A stretch of DNA of 64,000 nt from DASUPK01 sp963848955 (GTDB lineage Bacteria > Actinomycetota > Thermoleophilia > Solirubrobacterales > 70-9): assembly GCA_963848955.1 (NCBI GenBank), contig CAWKFQ010000006.1, forward strand, positions 1 through 64,000. Reading direction: 5' to 3'. This document shows, piece by piece, positions 44,335 through 52,818 of this stretch (position 1 is its first letter; each line of letters begins with the position of its first letter). The notes under the pieces are model-generated. The model did no database searches. It saw nothing but the letters and a program-made list of their open reading frames with translations, and was not told the origin of the DNA. Made by a program: the position numbers and the translations under genes.

Positions 44335-45173
44335 GGTTCGAGAAGTGGACCGCTCTCGGCAACGACTACCTGATCGTCGAGGCCGCCGCCCTCCCATGGG
44401 CACCGACGCCCGAGAGGATCATGCGGCTCTGCGATCCGCACTTCGGCGTCGGCTCCGACGGGCTCCTGCTGCTCGCGCCGGTCGAGGACCCAGGCTACGT
44501 GGCCGAGCTGCGCATCTTCAACCCCGATGGGTCCGAGGCCGAGCTGTCCGGTAACGGCGCCCGGGAGGCGGTCCTCTACCTCCGCCGCTCCGGCTGGACG
44601 GACGCCGACAGTTTCACGATCCTGACCAAGGCCGGGCCCATCACCCCCACGATTCGCTCCGACCGCGAGGTGACGCTCGAGATGGGCAGGGCGAGCACCG
44701 CGTCGGACGACTACCCCTCCGGAGCGGAGGACGGCAGGGGCGAGGTCGTGGCCGCGGGCCGGTCGTGGTCCTTTCAGCACGTCTCGATCGGCAATCCCCA
44801 ATGCGCGATCGAGGCGGGCGACGAGCTCGAGTCCCTCAATCTGGCTGCGATCGGCCCCGAGATCGAGAACAGCCCGCTGTTCCCGAACCGGACGAACGTG
44901 AGCTTCTACCGGGTCGACGGCGATCGAGTGCGCGCCCGGATCTTCGAGCGCGGGGTGGGGGAGACACTCGCCTCGGGGACCGGGGCCTCCGGGGCCGCGG
45001 TCGCCGCACATCTGGCCGGTGCCCCGAGTCGGCTCACCGTGCAGCTCGACGGTGGCGAGCTCGAGGTCGAGATCGGCGCGGATCTCTCCGTACGCCTGAC
45101 CGGCTGGGCCGAGCCGATCTTCTCCGGCGAGCTATCGGTGGAGCTGCTGCGGGCGCTCGAAGAGCTCGGCTGA
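44331..45173 (+). CDS. dapF: Diaminopimelate epimerase-family protein with both catalytic cysteines replaced by serine
   Basis: The 280-residue protein follows DapF closely: MRFEKWTALGNDYLIVEA (GND), RIFNPDGSEAELSGNGAREA, VSIGNPQCAIE, FPNRTNVSFYRV and ARIFERGVGETLASGTGASG. In DapF the first-half motif is normally CGNG and the second CGTG, the two cysteines being the acid/base pair that epimerises LL-DAP to meso-DAP. Here both are serine (codons TCC and TCG). The frame is intact and all substrate-binding residues I can recognise are present. A DAP-type aminotransferase gene follows 19 bases downstream. It may be a slow epimerase, a variant with other chemistry, or a binding protein. Confidence 0.88.
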   Translation: MRFEKWTALGNDYLIVEAAALPWAPTPERIMRLCDPHFGVGSDGLLLLAPVEDPGYVAELRIFNPDGSEAELSGNGAREAVLYLRRSGWTDADSFTILTKAGPITPTIRSDREVTLEMGRASTASDDYPSGAEDGRGEVVAAGRSWSFQHVSIGNPQCAIEAGDELESLNLAAIGPEIENSPLFPNRTNVSFYRVDGDRVRARIFERGVGETLASGTGASGAAVAAHLAGAPSRLTVQLDGGELEVEIGADLSVRLTGWAEPIFSGELSVELLRALEELG

Positions 45174-45192
45174 CCTACTCTTCCGGCTTCGA

Positions 45193-46386
45193 ATGGCAGC
45201 ACCGACCAAGAAGAAGGGGCTGGCCGCTCCGTCCCAGCGGCTGGAGGCGATCCCGCCGTACATGTTCGCCGAGCTGGAGCAGCGGATCGAGGCGAAGCGC
45301 GACGAGGGCATCGACGTGATCAGCCTCGGTATCGGCGACCCGGATACTCCGACGTTCCGGTACATCGTCGAAGCGATGCGGGAGGCGGTCGGCGACCCCG
45401 AGGCCCAGCGCTATCCGAGCAACCGCGGCCGCCGGGAGTTCCGCGAGGCCTTCGCTGACTTCTACCTGCAGCGCTTCGGAGTGGAGATCGATCCCGTCAC
45501 CGAGGTGATCCCGGCGATCGGGGCGAAGGAGTGCATCTACAACCTCTGCTTCGCGTTCCTCGACCCGGGCGACGTCGCCCTTGCCTCCGATCCCGGCTAC
45601 CCGGTGTACACGAGTGGACCGGTGCTCGCCGGCGCGGAGGCGTATCTGCTTCCGCTCCGGCCGGATCTCGGCTTTGTCCCTGACCTGGACGCGATCGCGG
45701 CGGAGAAGCTCGACGCCGCGCGGCTGCTGTTCATCAACTACCCGAACAACCCCACAGGCGCGGTGGTGCCCGACGGGTTCTTCGAGCGAGTGGTCGAGCT
45801 CGCCGAGCGACACGAGATCCTCGTCGTCCACGACAACGCCTACTCGGAGACCACCTACGACGGCTACGTCGCGCCCAGCTTCCTGGCGACTCGCGGGGCC
45901 AAGGAGGTCGGGGTCGAGGTCTTCTCCCTCTCCAAGGGCTACAACATGACCGGCTGGCGCTGCGCGGCGATCCTGGGTAACGCCGAGGCGATAAAGACAT
46001 ACTGGCGGCTGAAGACCAACGTGGACTCAGGACTCTTCGAGGCGGTCCAACTCGCCGGCGCTGCGGCGCTGCGCGGGCCCCGGGGCGCGGTCGAGGAGAT
46101 GTGCGGGATCTACGAGCGTCGCCGGGATCTGGTCGTGGGGGCTCTTCGCGACATCGGGGTCGAGGTTGAGGCTCCCAAGGGCACCATCTACATCTGGGCG
46201 CCCGTGCCGAGCGGTCACACCTCCGCCTCCTTCTCGGAGATGGTCCTGGAGGAGGCGGCGGTTGTGGTCTCGCCGGGATCCATGTACGGTCCGAGCGGCG
46301 AGGGCTTCTTCCGGATCTCCCTGACGACGCCCGACGAGCTGCTCACGGAGGCGGTGCAGCGCCTGCGGGTTCATCTGAGCCCTTAG
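45193..46386 (+). CDS. Class I aminotransferase, LL-diaminopimelate aminotransferase-like
   Basis: The 397-residue PLP enzyme has SLGIGDPDTPTFRYIVEAM, the NNPTGAV motif (INYPNNPTGAVVPDG), DNAYSETTYDG and the Lys motif SLSKGYNMTGWRCAA. It matches the DapL/AlaA-type aminotransferases. DapL would convert tetrahydrodipicolinate straight to LL-DAP, bypassing the acylase pathway. Location next to dapF favours that role. A TACTCT box ends 11 bases before the ATG. Confidence 0.85.
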   Translation: MAAPTKKKGLAAPSQRLEAIPPYMFAELEQRIEAKRDEGIDVISLGIGDPDTPTFRYIVEAMREAVGDPEAQRYPSNRGRREFREAFADFYLQRFGVEIDPVTEVIPAIGAKECIYNLCFAFLDPGDVALASDPGYPVYTSGPVLAGAEAYLLPLRPDLGFVPDLDAIAAEKLDAARLLFINYPNNPTGAVVPDGFFERVVELAERHEILVVHDNAYSETTYDGYVAPSFLATRGAKEVGVEVFSLSKGYNMTGWRCAAILGNAEAIKTYWRLKTNVDSGLFEAVQLAGAAALRGPRGAVEEMCGIYERRRDLVVGALRDIGVEVEAPKGTIYIWAPVPSGHTSASFSEMVLEEAAVVVSPGSMYGPSGEGFFRISLTTPDELLTEAVQRLRVHLSP

Positions 46387-46440
46387 CGGGTAGGCCGAAC
46401 TGGCGCGCAGGACATCGCGAGTCCGTAGCGTGCCTGGGAC

Positions 46441-46486
46441 CGCCCCGGGGGGCGAATCGGCCTTTATCGGCCACTCAGCTAAAGGC
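46441..46486 (+). promoter_or_regulatory. Structured leader before the NIPA-like transporter gene
   Basis: CGCCCC/GGGGCG (46441-46454) is followed by a perfect 7-bp stem GCCTTTA (46460-46466)/TAAAGGC (46480-46486) with a 13-base loop. It ends 29 bases before the transporter ATG. I could not match it to a known riboswitch class. Confidence 0.3.
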
Positions 46487-46515
46487 GAGAGCTTGGAAGG
46501 CCGACCGACCATTCA

Positions 46516-47397
46516 ATGAGTGAAATCGGACTGATACTGGCGCTTGGATGTGCCGCCTTCACGGGGGTGGCGATGCTCTGCAAGCACCGCGGCGCCGTCG
46601 CCGCGCCCGATGTCGCGATGCGGAGCCCGCTGCGCAGCGCGGCGGCACTGTTTCGCTCGCGCTGGTGGGTGATCGGGTTCGCGCTCGCCGCCCTCGGCTG
46701 GGCACTGCATGTGGTGGCCCTTTCGATGGCGCCCCTGTCGCTCGTCCAGGCCGTGATCGCCGGCGGGCTCGCTCTGCTGGCCGTCCCGGCGCGCCGCTGG
46801 TTCGGGGTCGCGGTGGGGACACGCGACCTGATCGGGCTCGGACTCTGCGCTGCTGGGCTCGGCTTCCTGGCGTTGACCGCCGGTCACGCGAAGGAGGACG
46901 GTGCCTTCACCCATTCGACCATGCTCGCCTTCGAGGGTGGGACGCTCGCACTCTCCGGCGCGCTTTTGGTCGCCTCCGCGCACCGGCGCCTCATCAGCAG
47001 CGGGTGGCTCCTGCTCGCCGTCGCCGCCGGGACATCGATCGGTGTCTCCGACGTTGCCATCAAGGCCCTCGCGGAGACCGTTCCCTCCTCGCCCCTGAGC
47101 GTGTTCAGTCCCTGGACCGCGATGGCAATCGTCGGCGGGATCGGTGGCTTTCTGGCACTCGCCCGCGGCCTGCAGCTCGGCGAGCCCATGGCCGTGATCG
47201 TCGCCTTCTCCGCCAGCGCCACGCTGTCCGCCATCACCGGCGGAGTCCTCGTCTTCGGCGATCCCCTGGGCTCGGATGCACTCGACGTGGTCGCCCGCTG
47301 CCTGGCGTTCGTCGCGGTGATCGGAGCGGCGGCGCTGCTGCCGCTGGTGCCGCAGAAGGCGGGCGAAGGGCGCGTGGCTCCACAGCCGGCCGCCTGA
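46516..47397 (+). CDS. DMT-superfamily (NIPA-like) transporter
   Basis: The 293-residue integral membrane protein has about nine hydrophobic helices. It starts MSEIGLILALGCAAFTGVAM and includes LSMAPLSLVQAVIAGGLALL and GLQLGEPMAVIVAFSASATL, the EamA/NIPA pattern of duplicated small helices. Relatives include magnesium (NIPA) and drug/metabolite transporters; substrate is not determined. It stands between dapL-like and hflX genes with a 130-base structured leader. Confidence 0.8.
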   Translation: MSEIGLILALGCAAFTGVAMLCKHRGAVAAPDVAMRSPLRSAAALFRSRWWVIGFALAALGWALHVVALSMAPLSLVQAVIAGGLALLAVPARRWFGVAVGTRDLIGLGLCAAGLGFLALTAGHAKEDGAFTHSTMLAFEGGTLALSGALLVASAHRRLISSGWLLLAVAAGTSIGVSDVAIKALAETVPSSPLSVFSPWTAMAIVGGIGGFLALARGLQLGEPMAVIVAFSASATLSAITGGVLVFGDPLGSDALDVVARCLAFVAVIGAAALLPLVPQKAGEGRVAPQPAA

Positions 47398-47427
47398 CCG
47401 AGCATCGCCCGGCGGACGCGCTGGTTC

Positions 47428-47433
47428 TACCAT
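47428..47433 (+). promoter_or_regulatory. -10 box of hflX, leaderless type
   Basis: TACCAT ends 7 bases before the hflX GTG at 47441. Confidence 0.45.
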
Positions 47434-47440
47434 CAAGGGA

Positions 47441-48811
47441 GTGCAGAGGAACCGCAACGGACGCCTGTCCGAAGGCCGCCATGAGAACGGAGCGGCCGGC
47501 GTGGTCAACCCCCGCGCGTCCCAGCGGGCCTTCGCCATCGGCGTCGTCAGCGATCGAGACCACCGCGAAGACCCGCTCGCCGAGCTGAAGGAGCTGCTGC
47601 GCACGGCGGGGGTGGCCACCGCCGGGGAGCTCACGCAGGCGCGGGCCCAACCGGATCCCGACCGCTATCTCGGCCGCGGCAAGCTGACCGAGCTAAAGCG
47701 CGAGATGAGCGCGGCCGACGCCAACCTGGTCGCCTGCGACGACGAGCTGGTCCCGCGCCAGGAGCGCAACCTCGAGCAGGCGCTGGGCGTCCCGGTGATC
47801 GACCGGACCGCGGTGATCCTCGACATCTTCGCCGACCACGCCCACACCGCCGAGGGCAAGCTCCAGGTCGAGCTGGCGCAGCTCGAGTACAACCTCGCGC
47901 GCATGAGGGGTCTGTGGACGCATCTCGAGCGCCTGGGCGCGGGCCGCATTGACGGCGGAATCGGCACCCGCGGACCCGGCGAGTCCCAGATCGAGACCGA
48001 CCGCCGCCTGGCGCGCGACCGGATCACGGCCCTGCGGCGCGAGCTCCGCGGGGTGGAGCGAAACCGGGCGGTGATGCGAGCCGAGCGCGAGCGCGCCGCC
48101 CTGCCCTCCGTCGCGCTGGCCGGCTACACGAACGCCGGCAAGTCGACGCTGCTCAACGCGCTGACCGGCGCCGGGGTGGGCGTGGGGGAGAGGCTCTTCC
48201 ACACCCTCGATCCGACCACTCGGGCGTTCAACTACGAGGGCCGCCGCTACCTGCTGACCGACACGGTCGGCTTCATCCGCAAGCTCCCGCATCAGCTAGT
48301 CGAGGCCTTCAAGGCGACGCTCGAGGAGACCGTGCTCGCCGATCTGATCCTGCACGTCGTCGACGGCTCGGAGCCCGAGGCGCAGCGGCTGGACTCGATC
48401 GCCGCGGCCGATGCCACCCTCGAGGAGATAGGGGCCGGCGCCTCGCCAAGGATCCTGGTCATGAACAAGATCGATCTGCTCGACGAGGAGGAGCGCCGTG
48501 AGCTCTCGCTGCGCCATCCCGATGCCGTGCTGGTCTCGGCGGAGACGGGCGAGGGGCTGGACGAGCTGCGGGCCGGGATCGCCGATTCGGTCAAGGGGTC
48601 ATTGATCCGAGTGGAGCTGCTCATACCCTTTGATGCCGGTGATCGGCTTTCGGAGCTTCACCAAATCGCTGGTGACCTCGAGCGCGAGGATCGCGCGGAC
48701 GGGGTTCTCGTTCGCGCGCGACTTCCTGCCGCGCTCGCCCAGCGGTTCGCGGACCTCGAGGTCAACGGGCGCGGAGCGCGATCGCCCAACGGCCTTCCCG
48801 CCCGAGGCTGA
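47441..48811 (+). CDS. hflX: GTPase HflX
   Basis: The 456-residue protein has an N-terminal HflX domain (DRYLGRGKLTELKREM, DHAHTAEGKLQVELAQLEYN, GGIGTRGPGESQIETDRR). The G domain has LAGYTNAGKSTLLNALTG, TDTVGFIRKLPHQLVEAF and MNKIDLL. HflX binds the 50S subunit and rescues stalled or hibernating ribosomes. The order miaB-miaA-dapF-hflX is conserved in actinobacteria. It starts at GTG. Confidence 0.95.
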   Translation: MQRNRNGRLSEGRHENGAAGVVNPRASQRAFAIGVVSDRDHREDPLAELKELLRTAGVATAGELTQARAQPDPDRYLGRGKLTELKREMSAADANLVACDDELVPRQERNLEQALGVPVIDRTAVILDIFADHAHTAEGKLQVELAQLEYNLARMRGLWTHLERLGAGRIDGGIGTRGPGESQIETDRRLARDRITALRRELRGVERNRAVMRAERERAALPSVALAGYTNAGKSTLLNALTGAGVGVGERLFHTLDPTTRAFNYEGRRYLLTDTVGFIRKLPHQLVEAFKATLEETVLADLILHVVDGSEPEAQRLDSIAAADATLEEIGAGASPRILVMNKIDLLDEEERRELSLRHPDAVLVSAETGEGLDELRAGIADSVKGSLIRVELLIPFDAGDRLSELHQIAGDLEREDRADGVLVRARLPAALAQRFADLEVNGRGARSPNGLPARG

Positions 48812-48839
48812 GCCGGAGGGCGGCGGCCTGGCGGTCGCG

Positions 48840-49310
48840 GTGGCCGTCGCGGGTGAGGAGATCGCGGTCGAGCGCACGGGCGAGCTGCGGTTCGTGAAGC
48901 TCAGCGACAAGGCGACGCTGCCCACGCGGGCGCACGACAACGACGCCGGCCTCGACCTGCACGCGGCCGAGTCCGCCCGGCTGGCGCCTGGCGCGCGAGT
49001 GAGTGTCGGTACCGGGCTGGCCGTCCAGATTCCGGAGGGCGTCGGGGGGCTGGTGCTGCCGCGCTCGGGCATGGCGATCAAGCACGGAGTGACCCTGGTC
49101 AACTCGCCCGGTCTGATCGATCCGGGCTACAGGGGCGAGGTGCGGGTGCTTCTTCTGAATACGGACCCCAGCGTGGAGTTTCAGATCACCCCGGGCGACC
49201 GGATCGCGCAGCTGCTGCTCGTTCCGGTCGTCCACGCCACACCGCTCAACGCCGAAGCGCTCGACGATTCGACCCGTGGCGAGGGCGGCTTCGGGTCGAC
49301 TGGCTTCTAA
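48840..49310 (+). CDS. dut: dUTP diphosphatase
   Basis: The five trimeric dUTPase motifs are in order: DNDAGLDLHAAE, LPRSGMAIKHGVTL, NSPGLIDPGYRGEV, RIAQLLLVPVV and RGEGGFGSTGF. It hydrolyses dUTP to dUMP, limiting uracil in DNA. The start is uncertain: GTG at 48840 gives 156 residues. A GTG nearer the conserved KLSDKATLPTRAHDN segment, or a start further upstream, is also possible. It lies just after hflX. Confidence 0.92.
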   Translation: MAVAGEEIAVERTGELRFVKLSDKATLPTRAHDNDAGLDLHAAESARLAPGARVSVGTGLAVQIPEGVGGLVLPRSGMAIKHGVTLVNSPGLIDPGYRGEVRVLLLNTDPSVEFQITPGDRIAQLLLVPVVHATPLNAEALDDSTRGEGGFGSTGF

Positions 49311-49316
49311 GGGTTG

Positions 49317-49898
49317 CTAACCCTGCTCGGCGGTTTGGCCCTGTGAGAAGGAAACCTCGGGGACCTCGCGTTCGCCGGCCTCCGTGATCGCGAAGTACTC
49401 CTTCTCCGCGTAGCCCATCTGCTTGGCCGGAATCGAGGCCGGGAATTGCTGGATGCGGGTGTTGAACTGCTGCACGTTCGAGTTGTAGATCCGGCGCGAC
49501 GCCTGGATCTCATCCTCGAGCTCAGAGAGCTGGCGCTGCAGCTGCTGGAAGTTCTCGGTGGCGCGCAGCTGCGGATACTGCTCGGCGACCACCCGGAGGC
49601 CGCCGAGAGCGGCGGTCAGCTGGCCCTCCGCCTGGCCTGCTTCGGCGGGGCCGCTCGCCTGCATGGCGGCGGCGCGCGCCTGGGTCACCTTCTCGAAGGT
49701 CTCCTGCTCATGCGTGGCGTAGCCCTTGACGCTCTCGACCAGGTTCGGCACCAGGTCGTGCCGGCGCTTGAGCTGCACGTCGATGCCGCTCCAGGACTCT
49801 CCGACGCGCTGGTTGAGATTGATCAGGCTGTTGCGGAGAAGAACGTAGATCAGCCCCGCCAGGAGCAGCAGGACGACGATGATGATCACGATGACCAT
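49317..49898 (-). CDS. LemA-family protein
   Basis: The 193-residue protein has one N-terminal membrane segment (IVIIIVVLLLLAGLIYVLL). The LemA coiled-helix domain follows, with ESWSGIDVQLKRRHDLVPNL, VESVKGYATHEQETFEKV and YNSNVQQFNTRIQQFP. LemA proteins are membrane-bound and of unclear function. It has its own promoter (TTGCGC and TAGGAT) lying at the 3' end of gatD. Confidence 0.93.
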   Translation of the reverse strand: MVIVIIIVVLLLLAGLIYVLLRNSLINLNQRVGESWSGIDVQLKRRHDLVPNLVESVKGYATHEQETFEKVTQARAAAMQASGPAEAGQAEGQLTAALGGLRVVAEQYPQLRATENFQQLQRQLSELEDEIQASRRIYNSNVQQFNTRIQQFPASIPAKQMGYAEKEYFAITEAGEREVPEVSFSQGQTAEQG

Positions 49899-49904
49899 GC
49901 CCGG

Positions 49905-49931
49905 ATCCTAGCCGCTCGAGGCCGCGCGCAA
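49905..49931 (-). promoter_or_regulatory. Promoter of lemA, leaderless type
   Basis: On the minus strand TTGCGC (49926-49931) and TAGGAT (49905-49910) are spaced by 15 bases. The -10 box ends 6 bases before the ATG. TTGCGC is the same -35 as at rimP. Confidence 0.55.
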
Positions 49932-50655
49932 CGCGGATTCGTGCGCTGAGGTCTCCAACTCGTCGCCGAGCGGCTCCAGCTCCGGCTCGGAACCGGTCCG
50001 GCGGCCGATGGCCAGCGCGATCAGACGATCGGCGAGCCAGGCGTTCTTCGGCAGGAGCGGGCCGTGGAGGTAGGTGCCGATCATGTTGGCTCGCTGGACG
50101 CCCTCGTAGCCGTCGCGTCCGTTGTTGCCGTGACCGTGCAGGACGCGGCCGAGCGGCTCGGCGGACGGGCCCAGATAGGTGCGCCCCCCGTGGTTCTCGA
50201 ACCCCGCCAGCACCCTCGGGCCCTGCCCGAGGTCGACCTCGATCGAGACGTTGCCGATCAGGCGCGGGCCGGGCTCGCGAACCGTCTCGAGGTCGGCGAT
50301 TCCGAGACCGGTGATCGACTGATCGCCGAGCTGATAGCGGTGCCCGAGCAGCTGGTAGCCGCCGCAGACCGCGAGCAGAGCGGCACCGTCTTCCACGGCC
50401 GAGGCGATCGCGTCGCGCTTGCGTGCGGAGCATGTCCTCGGCCACCAGGACCTGGTCGCGGTCCTGGCCGCCGCCGATATAGATCAGGTCGTGGGCGGCG
50501 GGGTCGAAGCCGTCGCCCGGGCCGGCGGCCGCGTACTCGAAGTCGATGCCGCGCCACTCGGTGCGGCGCTGGAGGAAGAGGATGTTGCCGCGGTCCGCGT
50601 AGATGTTCATCTGCTCGGGATAGAGAGCGAGGAGGCGAAGTCCCGGGTCGCTCAC
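49908..50655 (-). CDS. gatD: Lipid II isoglutaminyl synthase glutaminase subunit GatD, one frameshift
   Basis: This CobB/CobQ-like glutamine amidotransferase (248 residues after repair) reads LRLLALYPEQMNIYADRGNI, IYIGGGQDRDQVLVAEDM, the nucleophile motif LLAVCGGYQLLGH, ENHGGRTYLG and the His motif NMIGTYLHGPLLPKN. One surplus base at about 50421 splits it after DMLRT. With MurT it amidates the D-Glu of lipid II to D-isoglutamine. It overlaps the preceding methyltransferase by 4 bases. The stop lies inside the lemA promoter region. Confidence 0.9.
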
Positions 50656-51422
50656 GCCGGCACCTCGAGGAGGACGACCGCAGAGTCGGCCTCGTTGGGG
50701 CCGGAGCTGATCTGGCGCCTGCCGGCGCGGCGCAGCCCGGCCTCCTCTGCCTCCAGTTCGAGACGGTCCGGGCTGACTCGGTGCAGGATGTCGTCGTGCA
50801 CGGCGCGCTCCATTTGCCCGGCGGGGGAGACCCGCTCGCGCAGGCGGCGAACCTTGAGCGCCTCATCGCCCACCTGGACCCAGAGCGGCTCGCTCGAGTA
50901 CACCCAGCCGTCGAGCTCTCGCATGTCCGGAAGGATCTGCGTCGAGGCCGCCCCTGAGCTGAGCAGGGTGGTCTCATCGACGACCGTCAGTGCGATGGTC
51001 GCCCCCGGCGCCATCAGCTCGGCCAGGCGGCCCAGGAGGGCGGGCCGGGTGGCGCCGTCGAGCTCCTGGATCAGGTGGAGGGGGCCGAGCGCGAGTGCTG
51101 GCTCCGCGGGCAGGCGAAGGTCGGCCGGGGCGCCGAGGTCCGCGACGGCAACGGAGACAGCGAGGCCGCGCTCTGCGGCTGAGTCCTCGAGGCGGGCGGC
51201 GAGAGCGGGATCCCGCTCCACCGCGATCAGCTCGGCCCCCGTTTCGGCGAGATCCAGAGTCACTCGGCCGGCGCCGCCCCCGAGCTCGAGCACCGGGCCG
51301 GCCGCCGCCTCGGTCAGCTCATGCCAGAGCCGGAGGTCGGCGGTGTAGGACCCGAATTCGACCAGCTGCCAGATCGCCGTGTCCTCGAGCGCGGGCGCAC
51401 CGGTGTCGCGAGGCGAGCTCAT
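50652..51422 (-). CDS. Class I SAM-dependent methyltransferase between murT and gatD
   Basis: The 256-residue protein has a SAM-binding GPVLELGGGAGRVTLDLAET motif, followed by the acidic strand LIAVERDPALAARLE and an LALGPLHLIQEL segment. Its start overlaps the murT stop and its stop overlaps the gatD start, so all three are translationally coupled. That suggests a cell-wall-related or lipid-linked substrate, but this is inference from position only. Confidence 0.85.
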   Translation of the reverse strand: MSSPRDTGAPALEDTAIWQLVEFGSYTADLRLWHELTEAAAGPVLELGGGAGRVTLDLAETGAELIAVERDPALAARLEDSAAERGLAVSVAVADLGAPADLRLPAEPALALGPLHLIQELDGATRPALLGRLAELMAPGATIALTVVDETTLLSSGAASTQILPDMRELDGWVYSSEPLWVQVGDEALKVRRLRERVSPAGQMERAVHDDILHRVSPDRLELEAEEAGLRRAGRRQISSGPNEADSAVVLLEVPA

Positions 51423-52795
51423 TCCCAGTAGTCCCCCGCGAGCCCGCGGTGGGTGAGCAGCGTCCGCAGCTCCAGCAGCGCCGTGTAGGTGGGGAGGGCG
51501 AAGAGACGGTCCGGGGCTGCCGAGACCGCCTGGTCGAGTGATGTGTCGATCGACTCGATCACCTCGATCGTGTCCTGGGGCCAGCCCGCGTACTTGAGGC
51601 GGAGAGCCATCTCCGGCGCCCGGGTCCCGGTGCAGACGACCCGCCGGACCCCGTCGGCGAGCAGCTCGAAGTCGGCGTCCCAGATCCAGGAGACGTCGCG
51701 ACCGTCGGCGATCCGATCGTTGAGCGCGAGCCAGAGGTCGATCGCGCCGTTGTTCGACTCGAGCTGCAGCGTGCGGAGCACCTCGTTCGCGCCGGCCGGG
51801 TTCTTGATCAGCAGGATCGACACCGGCTTGCCGGAGACCTCGATCGTCTCGACGCGCCCGAAAACCGCTCGCATCGACTCGAGGCCGTCGCGCACACGGT
51901 CCAGCGGCACGCCTGACCGCAGCGCCGCGGTGATCGCCGCGAGCGCGTTGTAGACGTTGTAGAGGCCGGGGAGGGGGAGCTCGAGGTCCAGCTCGCCCTC
52001 CGGGGTCTCGACATGGACGCTCGAGCCCGAGATCCCGTGCAGCTCGATCCTGGTGGCGGCGACATCCGGCGATGGCCGGTCGGCGTCGCAGTTGGGGCAG
52101 GTGTAGTGGCCCAGGTGGCCGACGAAGGCGCGATCGTAGACGTAGGGGGCGCCGCAACGGCGGCAGTATTTTGCGTCGTGGGCGTGCTGGAGCTCGGGCA
52201 GCGCCTGGCTCTCGTCCTCGATTCCGAAATAGGTGACTCCCGGCCTGCGACGCAGCTCCTTGTCACGGCCCAGGTCTGCGATCAGGGGATCGTCTGCGTT
52301 GAGGGCGAACTCGCAGGATCCATCCAGGCGGGCGACCAGCTCGGCCCATTCGTCTGCGAGGCGCTCCAGCTCGCCGTAGCGGTCGAGCTGGTCCCGGAAG
52401 AGATTTCCGAGGACGAGCAGGCGCGGGCGAAGCTGCGGCGCCACCCGCGGCAGCCAGGCCTCGTCGAGCTCGAAGAGCCCCTCGTCGCCGGATTGCTCGA
52501 GCAGGGCGGTGGCGACTCCCCAGTGCATGTTCGAGCCGGCCCGGTTGTGGACGGGCGTCCGCCCGTCGGCACGGAGGATCCCGGAGATCATCGCGGCCGT
52601 GGTGGTCTTGCCGTTGGTCGAGCTGACCACGATCGAGCCCCGGTCGAGCTGAGCGGCGAGCCGCTCGATCGCGTCCGGTGCCATGCGGACAAGGAGGCGG
52701 CCGGGCAGGGTGGTCCCGCCACCGCGGCCGCTGCGACGGCTCAACGATCCCACGGTGCGGGCCACGCCGCGCTTCGCGGTGAACAGGGCGCTCAT
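51419..52795 (-). CDS. murT: Lipid II isoglutaminyl synthase subunit MurT
   Basis: This 458-residue Mur-ligase-type protein has the P-loop VVSSTNGKTTTAAMISG, the NRAGSNMHWGVATALL segment and the GNLFRDQLDRYGELE motif. The MurT-specific four-cysteine ribbon (YCRRCGAPYVYD ... YTCPNCDADRP, about residues 210-240) and a C-terminal DUF1727 domain (NPAGANEVLRTLQ, LALNDRIADGRDVSWIWD) complete it. It activates D-Glu in lipid II for amidation with GatD. First gene of the murT-methyltransferase-gatD operon. Confidence 0.95.
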   Translation of the reverse strand: MSALFTAKRGVARTVGSLSRRSGRGGGTTLPGRLLVRMAPDAIERLAAQLDRGSIVVSSTNGKTTTAAMISGILRADGRTPVHNRAGSNMHWGVATALLEQSGDEGLFELDEAWLPRVAPQLRPRLLVLGNLFRDQLDRYGELERLADEWAELVARLDGSCEFALNADDPLIADLGRDKELRRRPGVTYFGIEDESQALPELQHAHDAKYCRRCGAPYVYDRAFVGHLGHYTCPNCDADRPSPDVAATRIELHGISGSSVHVETPEGELDLELPLPGLYNVYNALAAITAALRSGVPLDRVRDGLESMRAVFGRVETIEVSGKPVSILLIKNPAGANEVLRTLQLESNNGAIDLWLALNDRIADGRDVSWIWDADFELLADGVRRVVCTGTRAPEMALRLKYAGWPQDTIEVIESIDTSLDQAVSAAPDRLFALPTYTALLELRTLLTHRGLAGDYWE

Positions 52796-52803
52796 CGCGG
52801 CCG

Positions 52804-52809
52804 AGGTTA
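52804..52809 (-). promoter_or_regulatory. -10 box of murT, leaderless type
   Basis: TAACCT on the minus strand ends 8 bases before the murT ATG. Confidence 0.45.
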
Positions 52810-52818
52810 GGCGTCGCC

